From Paludibacter sp. (GTDB lineage: Bacteria > Bacteroidota > Bacteroidia > Bacteroidales > Paludibacteraceae), in contig JAQUWU010000043.1 of assembly GCA_028692715.1 (NCBI GenBank), positions 1 to 39,694 of the forward strand: DNA of 39,694 nt, in the 5' to 3' direction. The position numbers and the translations under genes are program-made. The notes beneath the pieces were generated by a model. It saw only the letters and a list, made by a program, of their open reading frames with translations, did no database searches and had not been told where the DNA came from. This document shows positions 7,849-16,442 of the stretch, piece after piece; the first letter of the stretch is position 1, and each line of letters opens with the position of its first letter.

Positions 7849-8268
7849 ATGAAATATACTCCCGAAACAATAAATGATTTGTGTAAAAACACAATGATTG
7901 AGCATCTTGGAATAGAATTTATTGAATTCACAGATGCTAAAATTGTAGCAAAAATGCCTGCTGACGAACGTACTTTTCAACCTGCAAGACGATTACATGG
8001 TGGAGCTTCAGCTGCTTTAGCTGAAACTGTTGGTAGCGTTGGTTCGTTTTTATTGGTTGATAGTTCAAAGTTTCATGTGTTGGGAGTTGAAATTAGTGCG
8101 AGTCATGTTGCCACAACATCCGAAAGTGAGGTTTTTGGTATAGGTACTATAATACATCAAGGCAAAACTTCGCATGTATGGGAGATTCGTATTGAAGATA
8201 AGAATGGAAAACTTATTTCAGTTGCTAGATTAACGAACAGAATCGTAGCAATAAAATCTGTAAAATAA
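7849..8268 (+). CDS. menI: Hotdog-fold thioesterase, probable DHNA-CoA thioesterase
   Basis: A 139-residue PaaI/YdiI-type hotdog thioesterase. The segment RRLHGGASAALAETVGSVGS (47-66) carries the conserved His-Gly-Gly (H50) and the acidic catalytic residue E59. GVEISASHVATT and the SVARLTN C-terminus complete the pattern of E. coli MenI, which hydrolyses 1,4-dihydroxy-2-naphthoyl-CoA to free 1,4-dihydroxy-2-naphthoate. Hotdog thioesterases vary in substrate, so the assignment rests on its position as first gene of a run with menF, menD and menB, all of the same pathway. The length is normal for the family. Confidence 0.8.
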   Translation: MKYTPETINDLCKNTMIEHLGIEFIEFTDAKIVAKMPADERTFQPARRLHGGASAALAETVGSVGSFLLVDSSKFHVLGVEISASHVATTSESEVFGIGTIIHQGKTSHVWEIRIEDKNGKLISVARLTNRIVAIKSVK

Positions 8269-8312
8269 TTAATAGATACTCTAATTGTTAAAACGATAAT
8301 TCATTGAGAAGT

Positions 8313-9320
8313 ATGCAACCGCCAATAAGGTATAAGTTTCGCTTTTTACTCACCGAAAAAATCACGTTTGTATATTTTATAATAACTTTACTAATAGTAT
8401 TGTTGTTTAATATTCCTTTTGCCGAAAAGTTGCCAATAATAGCTACACGAATTTATGTGACTTTGATCATCCTATTTTTAACCTATTTGTCAACTTTTTC
8501 AAATTCGACCATAATTGTATTTGTTCGACAAGTATTTCTTGGCTATTTGCTTTCGATATGGTATCCTGAGACATTTGATTTTAATCGATATTTTCCAAAC
8601 AAAGATTATTTAATTGCTGGATTTGAACAAAAAGTGTTTGGAATGCAACCGGCACTTGCTTTTCATAAGCTTCTCCCTCAAAATTGGTTCAGCGAGATAA
8701 TGAATTTTGGATATCTGGCATATTATCCAATAATGATATTAAGCGGAATGTATTTTTATATTACTGATCGAAAACAATTTAAGTATTTTTACTTCATTGT
8801 TTTGTTCTCGTTTTATATCTATTATATTATTTATATTTTATTTCCTACAGCCGGACCTCAATATTATTATTGTACAATAGGGGCTGAAAATATACAAAAT
8901 GGCTTTTTCCCCAGAATAAATGAATATTTTAATTTCCAATCGCACTTGAATTGTGTACAGGATAATCAAGGCTTTTTTTTAAATTTGGTAGAAAAAACGC
9001 AATTGGCGGGAGAAAGACCTACTGCCGCTTTCCCCAGCTCTCACGTTGGCATTACAACATTAATTCTATTTGTTTTTTTAGAAAAAAGAAAATATTTTAT
9101 TTTTGCTTTATTACTCCCAGTTTATGCGGCATTAGTAGCTGCAACGGTTTATATACAAGCACATTACCTAATAGACGTAATGGCAGGACTTCTTTCATCA
9201 ACTTTATTTTATTTTTCAGGAAAATATATTTATAAAAAATTTCTACTAAATTTGGAAGATAATTCTGATGAGTCAGATTTAAAATTAATAAATTGTATTA
9301 AAGCGAATAATAAAATATGA
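8313..9320 (+). CDS. PAP2-superfamily integral membrane phosphatase/transferase
   Basis: A 335-residue membrane protein with about eight hydrophobic segments. The C-terminal third has the PAP2 active-site motifs: GERPTAAFPSSHVG (the PSSH motif, with the preceding ERP as the R-P of motif 1) and YIQAHYLIDVMAGL (His and Asp of motif 3). The overall shape resembles the Aur1/Ipt1-like PAP2_3 subfamily, whose members dephosphorylate lipids or transfer phospho-head-groups. The frame could start at a TTG (8304), but the ATG at 8313 is preferred. It overlaps menF by 4 bp (ATGA), so it is translationally coupled to a menaquinone gene. Its own role there is unknown. A polyprenyl (di)phosphate or a phospholipid substrate are possibilities. 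Confidence 0.75.
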   Translation: MQPPIRYKFRFLLTEKITFVYFIITLLIVLLFNIPFAEKLPIIATRIYVTLIILFLTYLSTFSNSTIIVFVRQVFLGYLLSIWYPETFDFNRYFPNKDYLIAGFEQKVFGMQPALAFHKLLPQNWFSEIMNFGYLAYYPIMILSGMYFYITDRKQFKYFYFIVLFSFYIYYIIYILFPTAGPQYYYCTIGAENIQNGFFPRINEYFNFQSHLNCVQDNQGFFLNLVEKTQLAGERPTAAFPSSHVGITTLILFVFLEKRKYFIFALLLPVYAALVAATVYIQAHYLIDVMAGLLSSTLFYFSGKYIYKKFLLNLEDNSDESDLKLINCIKANNKI

Positions 9321-10453
9321 ATCAGCAAAATACAAAAAACAGTAAACAGAAATTACTTCAGGAAATTTGTTTAAAACAGAATATCCCATTTGTTTCGTAC
9401 CGTCTTCCGCTCGAAACAGAAATAATTTCGTTGGTGCAGCAGCATTCTCTTCCAGAGAAACTAAAAACGCTCAATAATATTGAAAAAAATACAGGATTTG
9501 TGGTTTCACCCTTTACTGAAACGGTACAACATGGTACTTATTTTCTAAAACCGGATGATATTTTTTTTTCAAATGAAATTGAAAATATCTATCTAAAAAA
9601 ATTATCTGAAAATAATCTATTTTTATCATCAAAAGATAAGTCGGTACAAAATATCAACACTACTTTTCCTGCCGAATTTATTAGTAATGTAAATCAAGCT
9701 AAATATGCCATGCTGAATGGTAAATATAATAAAGTAGTATTGTCGAAAATACGGGTGGAAGAACTTGACGATTCATTTTCAGCTCCCGATTTCTTTGACC
9801 GATTATGCTCCAAATATCCTCATGCGTTTGTTTATCTCATGCAAATCCCTGGGGTAGGTTGTTGGATGGGTGCAACTCCCGAGCTTTTATTGATGTTGGA
9901 AAATGAAAGGGTAAATACCGTATCGTTGGCTGGAACCCAGATTTCTACCGGTGTTGACATTGAATCATATAATTGGAAACCAAAAGAAATTCAGGAACAG
10001 GGTATTGTCACTTGTTATATTGAAAAATTACTTCAATCACTTTTTATTGAAAATATCAGTAAAACCGGACCTGAAAATTATCAAGCAGGTAATTTAATAC
10101 ATTTAAAAACCGCTTTTGAATTTCCTGTAAATGAATTAAGAAACCGTTTCAGCGACTTTCTGAAAGCTTTGCATCCGACTCCTTCGGTAGGTGGTCTACC
10201 AAAAGAGGACGCCATAAGTTTTATTCTTGCAAATGAAGTGCATGACCGGGCTTATTATACTGGTTTTCTTGGACCATTAAATATAAATAAAAAAAGTTCT
10301 ATTTTTGTCAACTTACGCTGTTTACAATTGTTTGATAAGCAGTTTGTACTTTATAGTGGAGCCGGAATTACGTCATCTTCTGTTGCTGAACGTGAATGGG
10401 AGGAAACAGATCATAAAATGATGACGATGATGAATGTTATGAATAAATATTAA
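9317..10453 (+). CDS. menF: Isochorismate synthase
   Basis: A 378-residue chorismate-binding enzyme of the MenF/EntC family, converting chorismate to isochorismate at the entry to menaquinone synthesis. Family segments are AKYAMLNGKYNKVVLSK (about 129-145), GCWMGATPELLL, VNTVSLAGTQ, then ALHPTPSVGGLPKEDA and EVHDRAYYTGFLGP. The C-terminus has YSGAGITSSSVAEREWEET, with the acidic Mg-binding residues. The GTQ after SLA, rather than GTR followed by a pabB-type region, and the location before menD support isochorismate synthase over anthranilate or ADC synthase. Start at the ATG overlapping the PAP2 stop codon. Confidence 0.93.
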   Translation: MNQQNTKNSKQKLLQEICLKQNIPFVSYRLPLETEIISLVQQHSLPEKLKTLNNIEKNTGFVVSPFTETVQHGTYFLKPDDIFFSNEIENIYLKKLSENNLFLSSKDKSVQNINTTFPAEFISNVNQAKYAMLNGKYNKVVLSKIRVEELDDSFSAPDFFDRLCSKYPHAFVYLMQIPGVGCWMGATPELLLMLENERVNTVSLAGTQISTGVDIESYNWKPKEIQEQGIVTCYIEKLLQSLFIENISKTGPENYQAGNLIHLKTAFEFPVNELRNRFSDFLKALHPTPSVGGLPKEDAISFILANEVHDRAYYTGFLGPLNINKKSSIFVNLRCLQLFDKQFVLYSGAGITSSSVAEREWEETDHKMMTMMNVMNKY

Positions 10454-10560
10454 TCACAATAAATGTGCAAATTATAAACGTAATATAACCATTGAATTAA
10501 CTAGATTCTATGTTTATTTAGAGAAAATAAATTGTAAATGATTAAATAGTAAATAATCTT

Positions 10561-12264
10561 ATGTCTCATTTCCGACAAGGAATAAAAAATATACCCGAAA
10601 TTTGTGCCCGTTATGCTGTAAATAAAGTTGTTATTGCACCTGGTTCGCGCAATGCACCATTGATTTTTGCATTTACAGCTCAACTCGAAATGGAATGTTT
10701 GAGTATTACCGATGAGCGTTCGGCAGCCTATTTTGCATTGGGAATTGCTTTACAGTCCGGCGAAGCTGTGGCTTTGGTTTGCACTTCGGGGACAGCCGTT
10801 TTGAATTTTGCACCGGCAATTGCCGAAGCTTATTATCAGAATTTACCATTGCTTGTTTTTACAGCTGATCGCCCTGCCGAAATGATTGATCAGGCTGATG
10901 GTCAAACACTTCAACAAACTAATATTTACGGCAATTATATAAAAGCCTCATTTGATTTACCTCTTGAAACGTTGACAAATATTGATTTGCAGTTTTGCGA
11001 CCGACAAGTTTCTCAGGCAATTAATACAGCTGTTTTGTATCCAAAAGGTCCTGTGCAGATAAATGTTCCTTTGCGCGAACCCATTTATACAGCCTTACCG
11101 GAAACTCATAGTAATCCGAAAATAATTAAAACCATAGATACTAAGACTTTTCCAACTAATGAAAGCATTAAAATGCTAAAAGAAGTATGGACTTCGTATA
11201 AACGAAAAATGGTTGTTATTGGCGTGTTTTCAAAAAATGATGAGCTCAATCAATTGGCAAACTTACTGGCTTCAGAACCCGAAATGGTCGTTTTGTGTGA
11301 AAACCTGTCGAATGTTTCCGGGGAAAATATTATTTCACAACCAGAATCCTTGTTTGCACGATTAAATTCTGTTGAAAGTAATGATATTTTTGCTCCTGAA
11401 TTGCTTATAACTATCGGACAATCAGTCATTTGTAAGCAATTGAAAATTTTCTTGCGAAATCATAAACTAGTAGATCAATGGCAATTTGAATCCTCATTGC
11501 CTTTTATTGATACCTACAAAAGTTTGACGACCATTGTTCCGGGATCTGCAAGCGAAATATTAAAAGAAATGCCTTTTGGAAAAACGGAAAGTAATTTCTC
11601 GGAAACATACAAACGTGAATTTGAAATAGTTCAACAATTACACGATTCTTTCCTTAGCACTCCAAAAAGTAGTGACAGTGGGCTTCTTTCAGATATGAAT
11701 GCTGTATCGGCCTTGCTGGAACTTATGCCAAAAAATACGATTTTGCATTTGGCTAATAGTACATCAGTGCGCTGGACACAACTTTTTCCAATGCGACCGG
11801 ATGTAAAATATTTCTGTAATCGGGGAACTTCGGGTATAGATGGAAGTCTTTCAACAGCAGCTGGATTCGCTTTTGCCTCAAAGCAACCCACTGTTTTTCT
11901 GACGGGTGATTTGTCGTTTATATATGACTCCAATGGACTTTGGAATAATTATATTGGTGATAATCTAAAAATTGTTCTAATGAATAATAATGGTGGAAAT
12001 ATTTTTAGTTTTATTGGGGATAAAGATTTGATGAAAGATAGCTTTGATTTTTTTACAACACCCCATCACGTCAACATAAAATCGATGGTTGAAGCTTATG
12101 GCTTGAATTATATGGTTTGTGATAAAACTGAACTGTTGGATGATTGCATAATAAATTTATTTCAATCAGATAAAGCGACTGTATTGGAGATATTTACAGA
12201 TAGCGATTTAAATACTGAAAATTATAAAGGGTATTTTAAGAATATAAAAACCCCTAACCCCTAA
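10561..12264 (+). CDS. menD: 2-succinyl-5-enolpyruvyl-6-hydroxy-3-cyclohexene-1-carboxylate synthase
   Basis: A 567-residue ThDP-dependent enzyme with the usual Pyr-middle-PP domain order. It joins isochorismate and 2-oxoglutarate to give SEPHCHC. The Pyr domain has VVIAPGSRNAPLIFAF (residues 23-38), DERSAAYFALGIA with the catalytic-type Glu, and CTSGTAVLNFAPAIAEAYY. The PP domain has RGTSGIDGSLSTAAGFA and the ThDP/Mg motif GDLSFIYDSNGLWNN (D450 to the NN pair). The final codons encode KTPNP and stop. They are contributed by a REP-like repeat that begins at about 12247, so the C-terminal tail is repeat-derived. It follows menF after a 107-bp spacer without terminator. Confidence 0.95.
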   Translation: MSHFRQGIKNIPEICARYAVNKVVIAPGSRNAPLIFAFTAQLEMECLSITDERSAAYFALGIALQSGEAVALVCTSGTAVLNFAPAIAEAYYQNLPLLVFTADRPAEMIDQADGQTLQQTNIYGNYIKASFDLPLETLTNIDLQFCDRQVSQAINTAVLYPKGPVQINVPLREPIYTALPETHSNPKIIKTIDTKTFPTNESIKMLKEVWTSYKRKMVVIGVFSKNDELNQLANLLASEPEMVVLCENLSNVSGENIISQPESLFARLNSVESNDIFAPELLITIGQSVICKQLKIFLRNHKLVDQWQFESSLPFIDTYKSLTTIVPGSASEILKEMPFGKTESNFSETYKREFEIVQQLHDSFLSTPKSSDSGLLSDMNAVSALLELMPKNTILHLANSTSVRWTQLFPMRPDVKYFCNRGTSGIDGSLSTAAGFAFASKQPTVFLTGDLSFIYDSNGLWNNYIGDNLKIVLMNNNGGNIFSFIGDKDLMKDSFDFFTTPHHVNIKSMVEAYGLNYMVCDKTELLDDCIINLFQSDKATVLEIFTDSDLNTENYKGYFKNIKTPNP

Positions 12265-12346
12265 AGGGGAACTGAAATTTGTCTATTTTAGAGAAATGAA
12301 ATAAATTAGTTACTAACATCTCTTTTCCCCTTTAGGGGTTAGAGGT
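12247..12346. repeat. REP-like inverted pair in the menD-menB spacer
   Basis: Left arm 12247-12271 and right arm 12324-12346 are reverse complements with few mismatches, separated by about 52 bp of AT-rich DNA. Each arm contains its own small palindrome with the core CCCCTAAAGGGG (or its complement) and an adjacent AACCCCT. The left arm includes the menD stop codon. Such paired REP sequences often move with RAYT transposases, but no RAYT gene is present here. Confidence 0.85.
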
Positions 12347-12359
12347 CATTTGAAATTTT

Positions 12360-13175
12360 ATGAGAAACTGGACAACAATTAAAGAATTTGAAGAAATTAA
12401 GTTCGAATATTTTGAAGGAATTGCAAAAATAACGATCAATCGTCCACGTTACCGCAATGCATTTACACCCGATACCATTAAAGAAATGATGGAATCAATG
12501 GTTTTTTGTCGTGATAGTGTGGATATTTCTACTATTATTCTGACAGGTGAAGGTGACAAAGCGTTTTGTAGTGGAGGTGACATTAATGTAAAACAAATTG
12601 GTGGATACATTGGTAAAGATGGCATTCCACGTTTGAATGTGTTGGATTTGCAAAAAATGATTCGTAGTATGCCAAAACCGGTTGTGGCTATGGTAAATGG
12701 TTTTGCTATTGGCGGTGGGCATGTATTACATGTCGTTTGCGATTTATCAATTGCTTCTGAAAATGCTATATTCGGACAAACTGGTCCAAAAGTGGGTAGT
12801 TTTGATGCAGGTTTTGGGTCATCCTATTTAGCCCGGATTGTAGGTCAGAAAAAAGCCCGCGAAATTTGGTTTCTTTGCAAACAATATTCAGCCGCAGAAG
12901 CACTGGAAATGGGATTAGTTAATACTGTTGTACCCTATGATCAATTGGAAGATGAAACAGTAGCATGGTGCAAAAAAATGATGGAACACAGCCCATTAGC
13001 ATTACGCATGATTAAAGCCGGATTAAATGCTGAACTTGATGGACAAGCTGGAATTCAGGAACTGGCCGGAAATGCTACAATGCTTTATTACATGACTGAA
13101 GAAGCTCACGAAGGGAAAGATGCTTTTTTGGAAAAGCGAAAACCAGACTTTGGTAAATTTCCAAAAATGCCATAA
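12360..13175 (+). CDS. menB: 1,4-dihydroxy-2-naphthoyl-CoA synthase
   Basis: A 271-residue crotonase-fold enzyme that closes the second ring of the naphthoquinone, from o-succinylbenzoyl-CoA to DHNA-CoA. It has the oxyanion-hole segments [14 protein letters not shown] (about 62-75) and [20 protein letters not shown] (about 115-134), then [21 protein letters not shown]. The Gly in QTGPKVGS is characteristic of the bicarbonate-dependent type I MenB. The C-terminus [16 protein letters not shown] is standard. The start is an ATG 14 bp after the right REP arm. The remaining steps (menC, menE, menA) are not in this window. Confidence 0.96.
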   Translation: MRNWTTIKEFEEIKFEYFEGIAKITINRPRYRNAFTPDTIKEMMESMVFCRDSVDISTIILTGEGDKAFCSGGDINVKQIGGYIGKDGIPRLNVLDLQKMIRSMPKPVVAMVNGFAIGGGHVLHVVCDLSIASENAIFGQTGPKVGSFDAGFGSSYLARIVGQKKAREIWFLCKQYSAAEALEMGLVNTVVPYDQLEDETVAWCKKMMEHSPLALRMIKAGLNAELDGQAGIQELAGNATMLYYMTEEAHEGKDAFLEKRKPDFGKFPKMP

Positions 13176-13183
13176 TAAAAAAG

Positions 13184-13220
13184 CAACCCCTGCTACCAAA
13201 TGTAACAGGGGTTGTTTATT
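13184..13220 (+). terminator. Terminator of the menaquinone operon
   Basis: CAACCCCTG (13184-13192) pairs with CAGGGGTTG (13206-13214), then TTTATT. It starts 9 bp after the menB stop codon. Confidence 0.9.
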
Positions 13221-13270
13221 CTACTGATAACAAGTGTCTTGAAACCTGAATTAAAAATTATACCATCTGT

Positions 13271-13303
13271 ACTTATAAAATAGTCCAAAGCTATTTTATA
13301 AGT
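13271..13303 (-). terminator. 13-bp perfect hairpin downstream of dapL
   Basis: ACTTATAAAATAG (13271-13283) pairs perfectly with CTATTTTATAAGT (13291-13303) around a 7-nt loop. It lies about 95 bp past the dapL stop and lacks a T-run. It may help end transcripts from either side. Confidence 0.45.
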
Positions 13304-13397
13304 CTACTGTGGTTAATGCCGATGCATAGAAATAAATAGGATAATGAGACATTGTTAAAATTGGACTGTATTATTTCTGCAATCGGTATTATTCAGT

Positions 13398-14624
13398 TTA
13401 TTGTTTTTTCAATCGGCTCATTGCTTCAATGGTGTTTTCTCTGCTACCAAAAGCCGAAAAACGTACATATCCTTCACCGCTCGCTCCAAATCCTGCACCG
13501 GGCGTTGTAACGATGTTTTTTTCTTTCAATAAATAATCAAAATATTCCCAGCTACTTAATCCTACTGGCGCTTTTGCCCATACATAGGGTGCATTGATTC
13601 CTCCAAAAATTGTATATCCCGCAGCCAATAGACCTTCACGAATGATTTTAGCATTTTCAGTATAAATGCTGATTAACGATTTAACCTGTTTTTTACCCTC
13701 TTTGGTATAAGTAGCTTCTGCTGCACGTTGAACCACATAAGAAGTTCCGTTGAATTTAGTTGTCTGACGACGATTCCAAAGTTTATTTAAGGCAACCATA
13801 TCACCATTTTCAGAATATCCCATTAGTTGTTTTGGAACAACAGTGTAACCGCAACGTGTTCCGGTAAATCCGGCAGTTTTGGAAAAACTACGAAATTCGA
13901 TAGCAACATCTTTTGCTCCTTCAATTTCGTAAATGCTATGTGGAACATTTTTTTCTATAATAAATGCTTCGTATGCTGCATCAAATAATATAATTACATT
14001 ATTAGCTTTCGCATAATCTACCCAAACTTTCATTTGCTCTTTTGTTAATGTGGTTCCTGTTGGATTGTTTGGGTAGCATAAATAAACCAAATCAACTTTC
14101 TCGGTTGGTAGAGCCGGAACAAAATTATTTTCTGCATTGCACGGCAGATAAACGAGATTTGTCCATTCACCGCTGGCTGTTGGTTCCCCGGCACGACCTG
14201 CCATTGCATTGGTATCGACATAAACAGGGTAACTTGGATCGGTTATAGCAACTCGATTATTTTTGTCAAAAATATCACCGATATTTCCGGTATCGCTTTT
14301 TGCACCGTCACTCACAAAAATTTCATCCGCTTCAATATCAATTCCATTTGCTTTAAAATCATTTTCAACAATTGCTTCACGTAAAAAAGCATAACCTTGT
14401 TCAGGACCATATCCTCTAAAAGTTTCGATGCTACGTTGTTCTTCTGCAGCTTTTACCATCGCATCTACCGAAGCATCGGGTAGGGGAAGGCTAACGTCGC
14501 CAATACCCATACGTATAATGGGAGCTGTCGGGTTTTCTTCTTTATGTTTTGCTACTCTTTTTGCAATTTCCGAAAATAAATAAGTTGCCGGAATTTTGAT
14601 GAAATTTTCATTGATTTGAGCCAT
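13398..14624 (-). CDS. dapL: LL-diaminopimelate aminotransferase
   Basis: A 408-residue class I/II PLP aminotransferase of the DapL family. It converts tetrahydrodipicolinate directly to LL-2,6-diaminopimelate, bypassing the DapD/C/E steps. Diagnostic features are the N-terminus [45 protein letters not shown], and [19 protein letters not shown]. The Lys-containing loop [17 protein letters not shown] (about 243-259) forms the Schiff base. The C-terminus ([17 protein letters not shown]) is complete. It lies 102 bp downstream of dapF on the same strand, so the two enzymes of one pathway are together. The leader right before the ATG is an eight-unit heptamer array. Confidence 0.96.
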   Translation of the reverse strand: MAQINENFIKIPATYLFSEIAKRVAKHKEENPTAPIIRMGIGDVSLPLPDASVDAMVKAAEEQRSIETFRGYGPEQGYAFLREAIVENDFKANGIDIEADEIFVSDGAKSDTGNIGDIFDKNNRVAITDPSYPVYVDTNAMAGRAGEPTASGEWTNLVYLPCNAENNFVPALPTEKVDLVYLCYPNNPTGTTLTKEQMKVWVDYAKANNVIILFDAAYEAFIIEKNVPHSIYEIEGAKDVAIEFRSFSKTAGFTGTRCGYTVVPKQLMGYSENGDMVALNKLWNRRQTTKFNGTSYVVQRAAEATYTKEGKKQVKSLISIYTENAKIIREGLLAAGYTIFGGINAPYVWAKAPVGLSSWEYFDYLLKEKNIVTTPGAGFGASGEGYVRFSAFGSRENTIEAMSRLKKQ

Positions 14625-14633
14625 GTCTTTTTT

Positions 14634-14689
14634 AGTATGTAGTAAATAGTAAATAGTTGGTAGTAAGTAGTATGTAGTAAGTAATTGGT
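14634..14689. repeat. Eight-unit degenerate 7-bp tandem array before dapL
   Basis: Eight consecutive heptamers in strict register, consensus AGTA(A/T)(A/G)T on the + strand (units AGTATGT, AGTAAAT, AGTAAGT, AGTTGGT, AATTGGT). The array ends 9 bp before the dapL ATG, so it occupies the translation-initiation region of that gene. In the mRNA it reads as G-poor ACTTACT-type units. Confidence 0.8.
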
Positions 14690-14726
14690 AGCGAAATGTT
14701 AATTATTGGCTGAATTAAATCACTAA

Positions 14727-15566
14727 TTAATCTATTATTTCTCCTTCGAAAGAGGTTGTTGCGCTACCTGTTAAATATACATGATTGTCAAAAGCATTCC
14801 ATTCGATAATTAAGTCACCACCTAACAGTTCAACTTTTGTTTTTCGGGAAGATAAACCGTTTAATACTCCTGCAACAACTGCAGCGCAAGCACCGGTGCC
14901 GCAGGCCATCGTTTCGCCGGAACCGCGTTCCCAAACACGCATTTTCATAAGTTCTTTCGATTTAACCTCGATGTATTCAATATTCGTGCGACGAGGGAAA
15001 ATAGCTGCATTTTCAACTATCGGTCCTATTTGTGGTAGATTCAGTTTTTCAATATTTTTTGTAAAAATTACAGCATGAGGATTACCCATCGAAACCAGCG
15101 TGATATTATGCTTGGTTGAAGCAGTGAATGTTACCGGTTCGTTGATAATATTTGTCTTTTTTAAGGTTGTGGGAATGCTACTGGATTCTAAAATAGGTTC
15201 ACCCATATCCACAGTAACCGTTTCAACCAGATTTTCCTCACTTAGAAAAAGTTTTAATTTCTTAATTCCTGCTAATGTCTCAAGAGTTATATTTGTTTTG
15301 GTTGTTAAGCCTTTTTCGTAAACATATTTTCCAATACAACGTGACGCATTACCACACATTTCGGCCTCCGAACCATCGGCGTTGAACATTTGCATTCTGA
15401 AATCACAATAGGATGAAGGTAAAATTATTACCAATCCATCAGAGCCGATGCCTTTATGTCTGTCACTCCAGCGAATTGCAAATTCCGATGGATTTTCAAT
15501 ATGTTCAACAAATCCGTTTATATAAATATAATCGTTGCCTATTCCATGCATCTTGGTGAATTTCAT
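14727..15566 (-). CDS. dapF: Diaminopimelate epimerase
   Basis: A 279-residue DapF, interconverting LL- and meso-diaminopimelate for lysine and peptidoglycan synthesis. It starts MKFTKMHGIGNDYIYI, the family N-terminus. The two catalytic cysteines are in MCGNASRCIGKYVYE (about 70-84) and GETMACGTGACAAVVA (about 220-235). Substrate-binding segments NADGSEAEMCGN, MGNPHAVIF, NIEYIEV and WERGSGETMACG are all present. It is first in the dapF-dapL operon under a consensus promoter. Confidence 0.97.
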   Translation of the reverse strand: MKFTKMHGIGNDYIYINGFVEHIENPSEFAIRWSDRHKGIGSDGLVIILPSSYCDFRMQMFNADGSEAEMCGNASRCIGKYVYEKGLTTKTNITLETLAGIKKLKLFLSEENLVETVTVDMGEPILESSSIPTTLKKTNIINEPVTFTASTKHNITLVSMGNPHAVIFTKNIEKLNLPQIGPIVENAAIFPRRTNIEYIEVKSKELMKMRVWERGSGETMACGTGACAAVVAGVLNGLSSRKTKVELLGGDLIIEWNAFDNHVYLTGSATTSFEGEIID

Positions 15567-15608
15567 GTTTTTAAATCTTTTTTATATGAAGTTGGTTTTA
15601 ATTGATTA

Positions 15609-15639
15609 CAAAATTAGCACTAATGAATATGATACCAAA
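15609..15639 (-). promoter_or_regulatory. Consensus Bacteroidota promoter of dapF-dapL
   Basis: On the minus strand TTTG (15639-15636), exactly 19 bp, then TAATTTTG (15616-15609). It is a perfect -33/-7 match with a predicted leader of about 40 nt to the dapF ATG. Confidence 0.85.
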
Positions 15640-15861
15640 TTAATTAAATGGTCAGTTATTAAAAATTTCAGAATTATTATAATGTGATTTATTATGAATA
15701 AAATAATAACAAATTGAAATTAAATTAGGGGTAAATGTGTCAATAACGTATTTTGCTTCGGCTTTAAAAGTTGTAAAATGAGAGAATGTTTTTTCTTAAA
15801 AACAATTCAATAAAGGAACAATCAAATGTCTTTTTAAGTTACCAGTTGAATTGAATATTAC

Positions 15862-15901
15862 AAAAAATGGTTGATATGAATGTTTTCAAATCAACCATTT
15901 T
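15862..15901 (-). terminator. Terminator of the outer-membrane barrel gene
   Basis: A 12-bp stem (arms 15864-15875 and 15890-15901, AAAATGGTTGAT with ATCAACCATTTT) extends into TTTTTTG on the minus strand. It lies 16 bp past the stop of the 15918-16376 gene. Confidence 0.85.
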
Positions 15902-15917
15902 ATGAAATTAAAAAATA

Positions 15918-16376
15918 TTAAAAGCGATAGCGTGCGGCTAGGCAAATACCATCATAGGTTGGATTACTACCATTTAAGAAATAAAATCCGGGACGATAAT
16001 CGAGTGATAATTGGATAGGAATATTAAAATTATATTCTATTCCAACTTGACCTAAAAGACCAACATTTAATGCTCTAGAACCGTTATTGGTCTCAAAGTC
16101 AAATGATCCGACAGCTGCTCCAAATCCGGCATACCAATTAAAACCTTCGGCCAAAGTTGATAAATCCCATACCCATTGATAAACTCCACTCAAACCAAAA
16201 CCATAATGGTCAAGCCCTAAATCAAGTTCAAGACGGTTAGCATTCCCTAGGGGTTGCTGATAAGAAATTTCACCACCATAACCAAAACGAATACCGATTG
16301 CTTTACCGTCAACCTGTGCATTTACTGATCCTGCAATACTTAACAAAAGCAGGAATGCGAAAAACATTTTTTTCAT
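15918..16376 (-). CDS. Small outer-membrane beta-barrel protein
   Basis: A 152-residue secreted protein. The signal peptide MKKMFFAFLLLLSIAGSVNA is followed by about eight short amphipathic strands with alternating Gly and aromatic residues (such as AIGIRFGYGGEISYQQPLG, GFGLSGVYQWVWDL, and NWYAGFGAAVGSFDF). It ends in Phe (AARYRF), the C-terminal signature recognised by the BAM complex. Size and pattern fit an eight-stranded OmpW/OmpX-like barrel. No function can be assigned. It is monocistronic with its own terminator. No consensus promoter is visible in the 66 bp to ispG. Confidence 0.75.
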   Translation of the reverse strand: MKKMFFAFLLLLSIAGSVNAQVDGKAIGIRFGYGGEISYQQPLGNANRLELDLGLDHYGFGLSGVYQWVWDLSTLAEGFNWYAGFGAAVGSFDFETNNGSRALNVGLLGQVGIEYNFNIPIQLSLDYRPGFYFLNGSNPTYDGICLAARYRF

Positions 16377-16442
16377 ACAACAATTTTTATTTTTAAATTA
16401 CATGTTTAAACTATAAACAGAATATTGCAACATTTGTTCACA

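Larger units (their letters stand above)
15567..15917. other. Intergenic region between dapF and the barrel-protein gene
   Basis: A 351-bp AT-rich gap between two minus-strand genes. It holds the dapF promoter (15609-15639) and the terminator of the barrel gene (15862-15901). In the 220 bp between them I see nothing that I can name. Confidence 0.6.
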
